NCBI RefSeq assembly: GCF_009856605.1
Contig: NZ_CP047242.1
Coordinates: 4,098,001-4,162,000 of the forward strand
Origin: Trichormus variabilis 0441
Lineage (GTDB): Bacteria > Cyanobacteriota > Cyanobacteriia > Cyanobacteriales > Nostocaceae
DNA: 64,000 nucleotides
Direction: 5' to 3'
Shown: one piece after another, positions 19,374 to 28,609 of the stretch
How the letters are laid out: each line of letters starts with the position of its first letter
Numbering within the stretch: the stretch's first letter is position 1
The notes under the pieces: generated by a model
The model's input: the letters and a program-made list of their open reading frames with translations, nothing else
Told to the model about the DNA's origin: nothing
The model's database searches: none
Position numbers and translations under genes: made by a program

Positions 19374-19970
19374 CTATCTTGTCAAAGAATACCAAGTATT
19401 GAAGCCAACTACCCCATCTACTGACAGATTGCGCTGAATTTGAAAAGCTTTAACAGCAGTTTCAGTCAGCGCGCCAAAATTTCCATCTACTCGAACAGCA
19501 TAGCCTTTAGCAACTAACAGCCGTTGCAAAGCCCGGACAGCAACACCAGAATTACCAAAACGTAGTGTGGGTAAATTGCGACGAGTAGTAGACCTTCTAG
19601 CAATTAGTATCTCATTACGAAACCTTTGGCTGATCAGGCGTGGTTCCTGAGAAAATTTGACCCTGACAGCTTGAAAATTATTAAATTCGTCCACACTATA
19701 TAAGTCTTTTTCTAGAACTTTCTGTGTTTTTGTGATGAGAGATTTGTAATTTTCCGGTTGGTAATTAGCTTTAATCGTGGAGTCATTTTCATTAAGCTGC
19801 GTGAATTCAGGCGGCGTGATTTTTGCAGATGATATTAACTGATACGATTCACCCTGTATAGAATTTTTCACGCCTTTGTCAAGCTGAATTGCAGGCTTTT
19901 TGGGTACAATAGACGTAGAAGGTTGATTTTTTGCTAATACGCCAGTCATCAGCAAGACAATTTCATTCAT
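19374..19970 (-). CDS. Peptidoglycan-binding domain protein
   Basis: About 198 residues. A PG_binding_1 domain occupies the C-terminus (about 130-195): LPTLRFGNSGVAVRALQRLL, then VDGNFGALTETAVKAFQ and VDGVVGFNTWYSL, the usual repeat of this fold. The N-terminal 125 residues are low in recognisable motifs. There is no obvious signal peptide; an N-terminal hydrophobic stretch (MNEIVLLMTGVLA) is short. I chose the ATG at 19970; a GTG five codons earlier is possible. No catalytic domain is attached, so it is a probable wall-binding or scaffolding protein. Confidence 0.8.
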   Translation of the reverse strand: MNEIVLLMTGVLAKNQPSTSIVPKKPAIQLDKGVKNSIQGESYQLISSAKITPPEFTQLNENDSTIKANYQPENYKSLITKTQKVLEKDLYSVDEFNNFQAVRVKFSQEPRLISQRFRNEILIARRSTTRRNLPTLRFGNSGVAVRALQRLLVAKGYAVRVDGNFGALTETAVKAFQIQRNLSVDGVVGFNTWYSLTR

Positions 19971-19985
19971 GGTAATTGATGTCAC

Positions 19986-20662
19986 TATGACCCATAATTC
20001 CTTTGACAGAAAAAAATAAATTATTCCGGAATAACGTCTACTTAAATCTAATGAGTTAAATTTGCATCGATGATGGATAATTTAGAAGCTAGCTGCAAAA
20101 TTACGAAGATATCCTACCCTCTGACTTTTGGGTGATAACTTCTGTTATTGGAGCAAGTTTTTTTGTGATGGACTATTGTTTTGATACTTCATGCCATAGA
20201 CTAATGTAAATCGCCAAATATCAAAATAGTCTTTTCGTTTAATGTGTGATTAATTTGAACTATTTAAAATACATCCTACTTAAGTCCTACAATTAAGTGT
20301 TAGAGAATAATAAACTGTAGATAATAAGAAATTTATTCCATCTGAAGCGGTATATATCCAGATAAATTTGTGCAATTTGGTAGCCCCAAATTACTGGTAT
20401 TTTAATAAAGGTATTAATGATTACTTTTAAAACTATAAATAATGTCAGATTTAGTACTTTAAATACAAGACTTACACACCTGGTATAATAGTAGGGTGGG
20501 GCAGATATGAAAAATTTGTTTATTAACAGTATTTGAGCTATCTGACGGAACCTACACGACATATATCAGATGTAGATTCGTAGGGTGGGTATTGCCCACC
20601 CTAAAGGTACTTAGATATTTATGTGCGCGCAGTCTGCATCAAAAATAACCAAATCAGATTAA
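19986..20662. other. Long A+T-rich intergenic region with a small palindrome
   Basis: Nearly 700 bases without a convincing gene. It contains a 9-bp inverted repeat TAGGGTGGG-TATTG-CCCACCCTA at 20581-20603, of the same family as the larger palindrome at 27209. An 89-codon frame on the minus strand (20293-20562) has a skewed hydrophobic composition and no ribosome site, and I do not accept it. Confidence 0.55.
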
Positions 20663-21007
20663 TTAAGGCGATTCTAATTTAGTCACTCGCGCCTCTAATT
20701 TATTAACTTGTTGTTTCAATTCCACAACCAAAGTTGCTAATCTATCAAACATTTTCTCCTGTTCCTGCAAAGAGATATTTCTGCGGGAACCTGATGGGAC
20801 AGTAATTGTTGTTCTGGGAGAAGATGGTGACTGGCGGTTTTGATTCAACTGAGATTCTATTTGGTTTAATCTCGATAAGACCCGACTAAAATCAGCTTGC
20901 AAATTGTTCAGGCGAGACTCAATTTGTTGTGATGATGCTGGACTTGATAACAATCCAAGCCAAATCACTATTACTAAAGCCCCAGCAAACAACCATCTAC
21001 GCAACAT
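20663..21007 (-). CDS. Small exported coiled-coil protein
   Basis: A 114-residue protein with an N-terminal signal peptide or membrane anchor (LFAGALVIVIWLGLLSSPASS) followed by two heptad-rich stretches: QIESRLNNLQADFSRVLSRL at about 28-55 and LVVELKQQVNKLEARVTKLE at the end. They are separated by a Ser/Pro/Arg-rich linker. Probably a periplasmic or thylakoid-lumen coiled-coil protein. I do not recognise a specific family. It lies downstream of the CIA30 fusion gene on the same strand (72-base gap read 5' to 3'), so they may form an operon. Confidence 0.7.
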   Translation of the reverse strand: MLRRWLFAGALVIVIWLGLLSSPASSQQIESRLNNLQADFSRVLSRLNQIESQLNQNRQSPSSPRTTITVPSGSRRNISLQEQEKMFDRLATLVVELKQQVNKLEARVTKLESP

Positions 21008-21079
21008 TTACTCTACTCCTTTGGGAAGTAGATTTATAAAATAATTATTTCCTCAACTTCCCTATTTCATTGGTATTAT

Positions 21080-22561
21080 TTATCGTTCAGATTCTAAATT
21101 GACAAATAACTGTTGCCAATCAACAACCTCAGCAACATTCGTCCCTTCCTTGACCTCAAACGTTACATTACATCTCTTTTGTTGTAGCGCTTGTACACAC
21201 AATTCTGCTACATCCTCTCGGCTGATTTTGCCTCGAATATTATCACCTTGCTCGAAAATTAATGCCTTGCTTCCTGGTTCTTCAGTTAAAGCACAAGGTC
21301 TGATAATAGTGTAAGGAATGCCGCTTGCTCTTAAACTATCTTCTCCTTTTAACTTCCATGTCAAAATTCCTCCCAGTTGGTCATTTAATCTAACGGCTGG
21401 AGGTTCTTCATCTAAATTAATTCCTGGCCTACCAGGACGGGTTACACCTGCGGAACTTACAAGCACAAATTTTGGTGTATTTGCTCCACCATAAGCTTTG
21501 ATAAATTCTAACTGTAGAGCAAAACCACCTGCTGAGAATTTAGGATTTAAAGCACCATCATATTCAAATTTACTTAACATTAGTTGGAATGAACTAACTC
21601 TACTACTGTCAATAGGTGGCGCATCTTGGACTATTTTTGCCCGAAATACCGGAACTAATTCTGTAAAGGGAACACGGATATTAATCCATGTATTCTCTAC
21701 AGTATCAAAAGAATAGCTGTATCCTAGCCCATCCCATTTAGTCTCTGTCCGTAGGAAGATTTTGTAACGTTGACCGTCACCTTTCACCCGCAATTCCACA
21801 CCTTCGTAACCAGATAAATTGAATGGTGGTTCAAAGTTTCTTGTCCTAACAGATGCGAATCCTCCTGAGTTCGCAGTAGAGACATTACCAGCAAATGAAG
21901 CAGTATTTTCTACTAATTGAATATTACTAGCACTTACTCCTCCCATGACGACATCATCCAGCGCACCCCAAATATTTTTTAACTCTGTTGATGGATGGGT
22001 AAAATCAAATATGAGTTTTTCATTAGTTGCAGGTAAATAATTGGCGGCTGCTGTGACTAAATTTTTAATTCCTTGATATTCGACATTTTCTGGGGTATCA
22101 CCAACAATTTCTGGTTGATAAAATTTTACGCCTTGATAATATTTGGCTCTATCTGCGGTGTCTCCCTCCACTGGTTGGATGCGTACTGCGGTACAACAAA
22201 TCACGGCCTGGATATTAGCCATAACCATAGGAGTTAATGTTTCCGGTTTAGTAATGTCCGCCACTACTAAATCAACATCATCACCAAGAATTGACCGTGC
22301 TTTATCAATGTCTCGTACGAGGGCGCGGACTTTTTCACCGCGTTCTCTGAGTTTCCGTACTACTCGTTTACCAACACCACCCGTTGCACCTGCTACTAGA
22401 ATTACACCCATGTTATTTTCTCCATCAGTTCGAGGTTGATTATCCTGGGGACGACCTTGGATTAATTGCTGCACCCAATTCAAAAAAGGAATTACCTCGA
22501 AGTAAGTCAGCGTTTCAATAAACCTACATAAGTTCCATTGAGAACGATTTTTATCAGCCAC
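21080..22561 (-). CDS. NAD(P)-binding (atypical SDR) protein with inserted CIA30 domain
   Basis: A 493-residue protein. A Rossmann fold starts near residue 52 (VILVAGATGGVGKRVVRKL, dinucleotide motif GATGGVG). It is interrupted by a CIA30 domain at about 183-357 (WGALDDVVMGGVSASN, then GYEGVELRVKGDGQRYK). The Rossmann fold then resumes (KFVLVSSAGVTRPG, YTIIRPCALTEEPG). CIA30 was first described in a mitochondrial complex I assembly factor. This insertion architecture recurs in cyanobacteria and plastids, where a role in membrane-complex assembly is plausible but unproven. The first 50 residues precede the usual SDR start at Met51 and contain a hydrophobic patch, so the true start could be either. 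Confidence 0.85.
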   Translation of the reverse strand: MADKNRSQWNLCRFIETLTYFEVIPFLNWVQQLIQGRPQDNQPRTDGENNMGVILVAGATGGVGKRVVRKLRERGEKVRALVRDIDKARSILGDDVDLVVADITKPETLTPMVMANIQAVICCTAVRIQPVEGDTADRAKYYQGVKFYQPEIVGDTPENVEYQGIKNLVTAAANYLPATNEKLIFDFTHPSTELKNIWGALDDVVMGGVSASNIQLVENTASFAGNVSTANSGGFASVRTRNFEPPFNLSGYEGVELRVKGDGQRYKIFLRTETKWDGLGYSYSFDTVENTWINIRVPFTELVPVFRAKIVQDAPPIDSSRVSSFQLMLSKFEYDGALNPKFSAGGFALQLEFIKAYGGANTPKFVLVSSAGVTRPGRPGINLDEEPPAVRLNDQLGGILTWKLKGEDSLRASGIPYTIIRPCALTEEPGSKALIFEQGDNIRGKISREDVAELCVQALQQKRCNVTFEVKEGTNVAEVVDWQQLFVNLESER

Positions 22562-22713
22562 AATTGCGTCCTCATAATTAGCATCTTGCTACATGATAAC
22601 GATAGGTGGGGTGTGGAGAGAGAGGAGGAGTGAGAAATCAAATAGGAGTTGTGTTTTGCTGAGGCAGGTTAGGATACTTAAGTAGTTATGATTAATCAAA
22701 TAGAAATCTACTT

Positions 22714-23211
22714 ATGAACCAACTGGAAAAGGCTCAAGCTGAGTATGCAGGTTTTATTCAAGAGTTTCAAAGTGCCATCATTAGTACTATCAGCGAACAA
22801 GGGATTCCCAATGGTAGTTATGCTCCTTTTGTGATAGATGATGCTAAGAATATTTATATTTATGTTAGTGGCCTTGCCGTACACACCAAAAATATTGAAG
22901 CTAATTCTCTTGTAAATGTCTTATTTATTGATGATGAGGCAAAGACTAATCAAATATTTGCTCGTCGTCGCTTGAGTTTTGATTGTACAGCCACCCTCAT
23001 CGAACGTGAATCCCAGACATGGAATCAAGTAGTTGACCAATTCCAAGAGCGTTTTGGTCAAATTATCGAAGTGTTACGGGGCTTGGGTGACTTTCGGATT
23101 TTTCAACTAACCCCCAAAGAGGGGCGTTTTGTCATTGGCTTTGGTGCAGCTTATCACATTAGTGGCGATCGCTTAGATACACTCGTCCCCATTACAGGCG
23201 ATAAAGGATAG
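22714..23211 (+). CDS. HugZ-like heme/flavin split-barrel protein
   Basis: A 165-residue protein of the pyridoxamine-phosphate-oxidase-like split barrel, closest in pattern to HugZ heme-utilisation proteins. Visible features are the opening helix AQAEYAGFIQEFQSAIIST, the strand IYIYVSGLAVHTKNIEAN, and VNVLFIDDEAKTNQIFARRRL. The end GRFVIGFGAAYHISGD resembles the C-terminal segment that holds heme in HugZ. The second, C-terminal domain seen in longer family members is absent. It lies 14 bases upstream of the alpha/beta hydrolase gene and is very likely cotranscribed with it. Confidence 0.8.
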   Translation: MNQLEKAQAEYAGFIQEFQSAIISTISEQGIPNGSYAPFVIDDAKNIYIYVSGLAVHTKNIEANSLVNVLFIDDEAKTNQIFARRRLSFDCTATLIERESQTWNQVVDQFQERFGQIIEVLRGLGDFRIFQLTPKEGRFVIGFGAAYHISGDRLDTLVPITGDKG

Positions 23212-23225
23212 GGAAATTAAACATT

Positions 23226-24116
23226 ATGCTTCAGTTTCAACCGCCTGGCTTTGGTCATAAAGTCGTCCACACATCTTTGGGCGCAATGGTTTACTATACC
23301 CAAACTGCTGCACCTTGGTGGGATGATGACTCTGAAGATTTACCACCCCTATTGTTTCTTCATAATTTTGGCGGGGGAGCGTCTGCTTACGAATGGTCTA
23401 AAGTCTATCCGGCTTTTGCATCTACACACCGCATTCTTGCACCTGATTTGATTGGCTGGGGAGAATCCGCACATCCAGTCAGGGATTATGAGATTAGAGA
23501 CTATCTTACAGCGATCGCGGAATTTATCAGCCAAACTTGTCAGCAACCAGTCAAGGTAGTCGCGTCTTCCTTAACGGCTGCTTTCACTATCCGTTTAGCA
23601 ATTACTCAGCCCGACCTGTTTGACTCACTCTATTTGGTCTGTCCTTCTGGATTTGATGATTTTGGTCAAGGTGCTGGTCGTAGATTACCACTACCGATAA
23701 TTAATGCACCTTTATTAGATAATCTTATTTATGCCTTGGGCGCAGAAAATGAAATTGCTGTGAGGAATTTTCTGCAAAGTTTTTTATTCGCTCAACCACA
23801 ACGGGTTTCGCAGGAAATGGTAGACGCTTATTTATATTCTGCACAACAACCCAATGCCAAGTTTGCTGCATTATCTTTTTTAAAAGGCGACCTTTACTTT
23901 GACTTGAGTTTATACATTCAACAATTGATAACTCCCACAGTTATCTTTTGGGGAGAAAAGGCACAATTCACCAGGATTGAATTAGGACAACGCTTGGCTA
24001 ATTTAAATCCTCATATAATTAGAAAATTTTATGCGATCGCCGACACAGGAATATTACCCCATTTAGAACAACCAGAAATAATTATCGGCTTATTGCAACC
24101 ATATGTAAAAGTATGA
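23226..24116 (+). CDS. Alpha/beta hydrolase
   Basis: A 296-residue alpha/beta hydrolase fold protein. The oxyanion region LLFLHNFGGGASAYEW and the strand-4 motif APDLIGWGES are typical. The nucleophile elbow reads A-S-S-L-T with Ser115 in place of the usual G-x-S-x-G, an allowed but less common form. A late histidine (ILPHLEQPE, near residue 281) could complete the triad. The second gene of a pair with the HugZ-like protein. Substrate cannot be assigned. Confidence 0.83.
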   Translation: MLQFQPPGFGHKVVHTSLGAMVYYTQTAAPWWDDDSEDLPPLLFLHNFGGGASAYEWSKVYPAFASTHRILAPDLIGWGESAHPVRDYEIRDYLTAIAEFISQTCQQPVKVVASSLTAAFTIRLAITQPDLFDSLYLVCPSGFDDFGQGAGRRLPLPIINAPLLDNLIYALGAENEIAVRNFLQSFLFAQPQRVSQEMVDAYLYSAQQPNAKFAALSFLKGDLYFDLSLYIQQLITPTVIFWGEKAQFTRIELGQRLANLNPHIIRKFYAIADTGILPHLEQPEIIIGLLQPYVKV

Positions 24117-24176
24117 GATTTCAAATAGCAATTGCTATGAGTCCACCCAATTAATTTTGACAGGTTGCGGGTGTTC

Positions 24177-24210
24177 AGATACCCAACTTTTTTAAAAAAG
24201 TCGGGTATCT
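24177..24210. terminator. Bidirectional terminator
   Basis: A 34-base inverted repeat, arms AGATACCCAACTTTTTT and AAAAAAGTCGGGTATCT (16 of 17 pairs), lies between the convergent alpha/beta hydrolase and NADAR genes. The A6/T6 centre and strong outer stem suit termination on both strands. Confidence 0.75.
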
Positions 24211-24244
24211 ATGACTGATTAGGAAACGCCATAGTCCCTCATCC

Positions 24245-24718
24245 CTATTCTCTATAAACCACAGAAAGTACTTGTAGTTTACGTATTTCTTCACGCACAC
24301 TCATGAGAATTTTACCGAGATGATTTTGTCCTGTTTTATCTGCTCCACAGCCCCAAAAATAGTCACAAGAAGAGTTTTCTACCAAAACCTCGTTACCTGT
24401 ACTTAAGAGAACTTCTCTAATATCAGCATGAGTCAGAAATTTTTTCAGTACAGCTTCTCGCATAACTATAGTTTTAACTAAATCCCAATCTGGGCGAAGT
24501 TGACGACTGGTACATCGTCCTAAAGCAGCAGCTTCTTCTGGCGTTTTGCTAGTACGGATAGCGGGTATAATCGCCGCATCTACACTGCCAACAAACTTTT
24601 GCGCTTGATAATAATGTTCCACTGTTAACCAGTGAGTCCCCTGAATTTCAATGCTATGGGGAGAAAAGTTAGAAAAACAGCCATAAGGCTGCCAAACCTT
24701 ATAAAAGTAAATAGTCAT
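24245..24718 (-). CDS. NADAR family protein (YbiA/DUF1768)
   Basis: A 157-residue NADAR domain protein. The family signature is clear: FYKVWQPYGCFSNFSPH, then HWLTVEHYYQAQKF, AAALGR and DYFWGCGADKTGQNHLGKIL. NADAR proteins act on ADP-ribose or riboflavin-pathway intermediates, and some remove ADP-ribose from guanine as the antitoxin partner of DarT1. No toxin-like gene lies next to it, so a metabolite-repair role is equally likely. I use the ATG at 24718, which begins the domain; the frame extends upstream 43 codons without a recognisable segment. Confidence 0.88.
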   Translation of the reverse strand: MTIYFYKVWQPYGCFSNFSPHSIEIQGTHWLTVEHYYQAQKFVGSVDAAIIPAIRTSKTPEEAAALGRCTSRQLRPDWDLVKTIVMREAVLKKFLTHADIREVLLSTGNEVLVENSSCDYFWGCGADKTGQNHLGKILMSVREEIRKLQVLSVVYRE

Positions 24719-24887
24719 TGAAAAATTGCTCTTTTTTATAGATATATAAATCTCTATTTCTATAATGCCTGTAGATGCTGGCAAGAAGTGAGCGGCTTGG
24801 GATTGAAAGCTATTATTTGTCTGAAGATAGAGGATATTTTCAGACAAAAATCATATTTTGGTGAAAATCCAGTCTAAGAGGTTGACA

Positions 24888-25376
24888 ATGGAAGCAAATA
24901 GTGGTTACTTCGGTAAGCATTTACCACTAATTTCTGCGGGAATTTTTTTAGGTTTGGGATTAGGAGGCTTTGTAGATGGTATTCTCCTGCATCAAATCCT
25001 CCAGTGGCACCATATGTTAAGCAGCGTTCGACCCTTGACCACCGACTCTAACATAGATGTGAACATGGTATGGGATGGTTTATTTCATGCTTTAGATTGG
25101 GTGTTGACTGTAATTGGAGTGGTATTGTTGTGGAGGGCTGGAGGACGTGATGATGTGGTGTGGTCATCACGCACCTTTGGCGGTTCTTTGCTTGTGGGTG
25201 CTGGGTTATTCAACCTGGTGGAAGGAATAATTAATCACCAAATTCTGGGTATTCATCACGTAAAACCAGGGGTACATCAGTTAGCTTGGGATTTAGGATT
25301 CTTGGTTTTGGGAGCGTTGCTTGTCTTGGTAGGTGGGATGATGCTACAAAGGGGCAACACTGAAATTAGTGAGTAG
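24888..25376 (+). CDS. DUF2243 membrane protein
   Basis: A 162-residue protein with four predicted transmembrane helices, matching DUF2243. Its pattern is GGFVDGILLHQILQWHHMLS near the first helix, FHALDWVLTVIGVVLLW in the second, and NLVEGIINHQILGIHHV near the third. The repeated His-rich H-Q-I-L-x-x-H-H motif appears twice and could bind a metal or heme. The ATG at 24888 is favoured by AAGAGG six bases upstream. The family's function is unknown. The next gene, encoding a DUF4129 protein, follows after 39 bases. Confidence 0.83.
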   Translation: MEANSGYFGKHLPLISAGIFLGLGLGGFVDGILLHQILQWHHMLSSVRPLTTDSNIDVNMVWDGLFHALDWVLTVIGVVLLWRAGGRDDVVWSSRTFGGSLLVGAGLFNLVEGIINHQILGIHHVKPGVHQLAWDLGFLVLGALLVLVGGMMLQRGNTEISE

Positions 25377-25415
25377 TTCAGTAGTTACATTCCTCAACTT
25401 TTTGTCCAGCGACTT

Positions 25416-26021
25416 ATGTCCATCGATACTTTTGAAAAAAGCAGCTTGAATTGGCAGGTTTCTCAGTTCCAACAACAAGTAGGAGAATGGCTAGAATACC
25501 AGTCGTACCGCTTTGAGCAAGCATTACCAAATTTGAGTCCTGGCTGGAAACTTGCTCCGTGGGTGATTAATCTTTTGAGTGTTTTATCTTGGTCGTTACT
25601 AGTTTTATTCTTAACTGTAGTAATTTGGCGTTTATGGGTAGCATTTAGCCCTTATGTATTTTCATGGTTAAATAACAGAGGTTATGCTCAAAACGAGGCG
25701 AAAATATCGACTCCAGATTTATCTGTGGCAAATTGGTTAGAGCGATCGCAAGCACTGTACCATCAAGGTAATTATCGTGAGGCTTGTCGTTGTCTTTATT
25801 TAGCTATCTTGCAGCATTTGCACGACAGCAAACTTATTCTCCACAAACCTAGTCGCACTGATAGCGAATATCTGCAACTGCTACGTTTGTCTACAACTCC
25901 CGTCCAACCTTATGAAACTGTGATTACTACTCACGAGCAATTATGTTTCGGCAATGCAGAGATTTTGCCAGAAAATTATGAACAGTGTCGGCAAGCCTAC
26001 CGGGAGATTGTACAGCAATGA
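25416..26021 (+). CDS. DUF4129 membrane protein
   Basis: A 201-residue protein with one transmembrane helix (about 47-73). The C-terminal DUF4129 domain is recognised by ANWLERSQALYHQGNYREAC, LAILQHLHD and PSRTDSEYLQLL. This domain is often attached to transglutaminase-like proteins and found with MoxR/DUF58 genes. The stop codon overlaps the start of the next gene (ATGA), showing translational coupling. It is the first member of a DUF4129-DUF4350-MoxR-DUF58 set. Confidence 0.85.
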   Translation: MSIDTFEKSSLNWQVSQFQQQVGEWLEYQSYRFEQALPNLSPGWKLAPWVINLLSVLSWSLLVLFLTVVIWRLWVAFSPYVFSWLNNRGYAQNEAKISTPDLSVANWLERSQALYHQGNYREACRCLYLAILQHLHDSKLILHKPSRTDSEYLQLLRLSTTPVQPYETVITTHEQLCFGNAEILPENYEQCRQAYREIVQQ

Positions 26022-27103
26022 AACGCTCAAATCGAGTTGCTTGGCTGGGTGCGATCGCTTTAGGGGTGATAATTATACTGAGTTTTATCGCTGCGCCTAA
26101 TACACAAATTAATAGTGGTTCTACTTATAATCGCGCCGCCGATGGTTATGGTGCTTGGTATGCTTTTATGCAGAAACAAGGAATTACTATCCAACGCTGG
26201 CAAAAACCTTTAAGTCAACTCAATAATGAGAAAGAACCCGCTACAGTCTTACGAGTATATGGTTACCTAAGACAGCCACAATTAGATCGTGATGAAGAAA
26301 AATGGCTGGAGAAAGGGAATAATTTAGTAATTTTGGGTGTGCGTACACGGGTAAGTGCAGCCAACTTTCAGACTATGCAGCCGTCACCCGTCGGTGAAGT
26401 TAAAATTGACACGAGAAGACGTTTTCAAAAAGCTAAACAATCAGGAATTTTATTAGGCGATCGCTTCGGTGCTGTAGTCTGGGAAGAGAAGCGAGAAAAA
26501 GGTCAAGTAATTTTCGCTACCACTCCCTATTTAGCTGCCAATGCTTACCAAGATAATTTAAGTAATTTTCAATACTTAGCCAGTTTAGTCAACCAGAAAA
26601 ACAATACCTTATTTGTAGATGAGTACATTCACGGCTATAAAGATGCTGATGTTAAGGAAAGTGAAGGACAAGGTGATTTAATCAGCTATTTTGCTCAAAC
26701 CCCAATGATAGTAATACTGGTGCAAGCAGGTGTTTTATTATTGGTGCTGATTTGGGGACAAAATCACCGTTTTGGTAAGCCTATAGCTTTGAATACACCA
26801 GTTATTGATAATAGCCAAGCCTATATTCAAGCTTTGGCGGGAGTGCTACACAAAGCTGAATCTAGTGAATTTGTTGTAGAAATGGTGGGTAAAGAAGAAC
26901 AACTACAACTCCAGAAAGCCTTGGGATTAGGCTCAGTGTTATTAGAACCCGAAACTCTGGTGAATATTTGGGCAGAAAAAACAGGTAAATCTGCTACAGA
27001 ACTAGATGCAGTATTAAAACCACAGTATAGGAAACGCCGCTTGAGTGAAAGAGAACTATTAAACTGGTTGTTAAAATGGCGTAGCTTAAGGGTTGGGAGT
27101 TAG
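26018..27103 (+). CDS. DUF4350 membrane protein
   Basis: A 361-residue protein with an N-terminal transmembrane helix (about 8-28) and a second one near 235-252. Between them lies the DUF4350 region (SGSTYNRAADGYGAWYAFMQ, then LRVYGYLRQPQLDRDE and NNTLFVDEYIHGYKD), which has a GATase-like/ABC-2-associated appearance. The ATG overlaps the stop of the preceding gene as ATGA. Partner of the MoxR-DUF58 pair further downstream. Its exact role is unknown. Confidence 0.83.
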   Translation: MKRSNRVAWLGAIALGVIIILSFIAAPNTQINSGSTYNRAADGYGAWYAFMQKQGITIQRWQKPLSQLNNEKEPATVLRVYGYLRQPQLDRDEEKWLEKGNNLVILGVRTRVSAANFQTMQPSPVGEVKIDTRRRFQKAKQSGILLGDRFGAVVWEEKREKGQVIFATTPYLAANAYQDNLSNFQYLASLVNQKNNTLFVDEYIHGYKDADVKESEGQGDLISYFAQTPMIVILVQAGVLLLVLIWGQNHRFGKPIALNTPVIDNSQAYIQALAGVLHKAESSEFVVEMVGKEEQLQLQKALGLGSVLLEPETLVNIWAEKTGKSATELDAVLKPQYRKRRLSERELLNWLLKWRSLRVGS

Positions 27104-27208
27104 GGAAACTCAAAAAATAAATTATCCCAAACGGATAGTTTGCTAAGGTGCATCAGTATGAATAATGCCTGAGTATATTAGGACTCATACTTGATTTTTG
27201 AAATACAC

Positions 27209-27263
27209 GTAGGGTGGGCATTGCCCACAGGCTCATGGTTGTGGTGGGCAATGCCCACCCTAC
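27209..27263. repeat. 20-bp perfect inverted repeat
   Basis: GTAGGGTGGGCATTGCCCAC at 27209-27228 is repeated perfectly in inverted form at 27244-27263, with 15 bases between. Each arm is itself partly palindromic. It lies in the 493-base gap between the DUF4350 and moxR genes, which otherwise holds no gene. A shorter relative is at 20581-20603. Confidence 0.8.
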
Positions 27264-27596
27264 AGATACTGAGAATTTTTCAGAAATCAAATCGGATTCC
27301 TATAGTTAGTTTCTATTGCACTGACGCACCCTACTGACATAGCTACGCAAATGTAAGCAAGGAGTTGGGGTTGGCTTCTGTCGAACTCACTTTAAGTTGA
27401 AATACGCAACACTTCTTTATGCTTGCTAGAAACGAATAATGTAGCCATTCTGAGTTTGATGAGGTAAATTAACCACAACGTATTCTTGAAACAGTACTGA
27501 GTACTAAGTAAAAAACTTAATTTTTATTTTCTCCCTATTTTTGAATTTTGAATTGATTTATCTTCACCAATCCCTTGTATTCTGCCAAAAAAACTT

Positions 27597-28547
27597 ATGA
27601 GTGAAACCTATCCTATTCTTATTCACCTTGGTGAAAAACTGAACCGCGTTATTGTCGGACAATCTCAGCTAATACAACAGCTACTGGTAGGACTATTATC
27701 GGGTGGACATATCATTTTAGAGGGAGTGCCAGGAACAGGTAAAACGCTGTTGGTGAAAGTTTTAGCGCGGTTGATTCAAGCGGATTTTCATCGGGTGCAA
27801 CTCACGCCGGATGTTTTACCATCAGACATTACAGGCACAAATATTTTTGATTTAAATAATCGCAATTTCACCCTGAAAAAAGGCCCTGTTTTTACAGAAG
27901 TTTTGCTTGCAGACGAAATTAACCGCACTCCACCAAAAACGCAAGCAGCGTTACTGGAAGCGATGGAAGAGATGCAGGTAACTTTGGATGGCGAAAGCTT
28001 ACCTTTACCAGATTTGTTTTGGGTAATTGCCACCCAAAACCCTTTGGAATTTGAGGGTACTTATCCTTTGCCTGAAGCCCAATTAGATAGGTTCTTATTT
28101 AAGCTAGTGGTAGATTACCCCGACCAAACGGCAGAAAAGCAAATGCTACTCAATCGTCAAGCGGGTTTTGCCGCAAGACGCTCAGATATTAACAGTTTGC
28201 AACCAATAGCAACAGTCACTGATATCTTAGAGGCACGGCAGGCCGTCAAAGCAGTTAAGGTATCAGAATCTATTATTGATTATTTGTTGGCGTTGGTGAG
28301 GACATCACGTCAATATCCTGATTTAGCTTTGGGTGCGTCACCGCGTGCGGCTGGTGCTTGGTTGCAAACCTCTCAAGCAGTAGCGTGGTTAGAGGGACGA
28401 GATTTTGTGACTCCAGATGATATTAAAGCAGTTGCATCACCTTTATTACGTCATCGCCTGATTCTTAAGCCAGAAGCGATGCTAGATGGTTTACAAATTG
28501 ATGCGGTAATTGCGGCGGTAGTTAATCAAGTCGCTGTACCAAGGTAA
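27597..28547 (+). CDS. MoxR-family AAA+ ATPase
   Basis: A 316-residue MoxR ATPase, a chaperone-like AAA+ protein that usually works with a DUF58/VWA-type partner to mature or insert metal into envelope or redox proteins. Walker A is GVPGTGKT (43-50), Walker B is LLADEINR (about 101-108), and the LEAMEEMQVTLDGE insert and ATQNPLEFEGTYPLPEAQLDRF stretch mark the MoxR type. It lies 62 bases upstream of the DUF58 gene and is probably cotranscribed with it. The gap to the upstream DUF4350 gene is nearly 500 bases, so it likely has its own promoter. Confidence 0.93.
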   Translation: MSETYPILIHLGEKLNRVIVGQSQLIQQLLVGLLSGGHIILEGVPGTGKTLLVKVLARLIQADFHRVQLTPDVLPSDITGTNIFDLNNRNFTLKKGPVFTEVLLADEINRTPPKTQAALLEAMEEMQVTLDGESLPLPDLFWVIATQNPLEFEGTYPLPEAQLDRFLFKLVVDYPDQTAEKQMLLNRQAGFAARRSDINSLQPIATVTDILEARQAVKAVKVSESIIDYLLALVRTSRQYPDLALGASPRAAGAWLQTSQAVAWLEGRDFVTPDDIKAVASPLLRHRLILKPEAMLDGLQIDAVIAAVVNQVAVPR

Positions 28548-28550
28548 TAC

Positions 28551-28590
28551 CAATTCAAAATTCAAAATTCAAAATTCAAAATTCAAAATT
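28551..28590. repeat. Octamer tandem repeat (ATTCAAAA)
   Basis: Five tandem copies of ATTCAAAA fill most of the gap between moxR and the DUF58 gene. The same unit, in inverse orientation, recurs near 54025-54053, and short versions occur near 27540 and 30070. Confidence 0.85.
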
Positions 28591-28609
28591 AGGAATATAC
28601 ATTCTGGGT

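Noticed and set aside
20293..20562. 89-codon hydrophobic frame on the minus strand
   Set aside because: A+T-driven composition, no ribosome site and no recognisable motif.
24245..24718. DarT1-NADAR toxin-antitoxin pair
   Set aside because: The NADAR gene has no adjacent toxin; neighbours are a DUF2243 membrane protein and an alpha/beta hydrolase.
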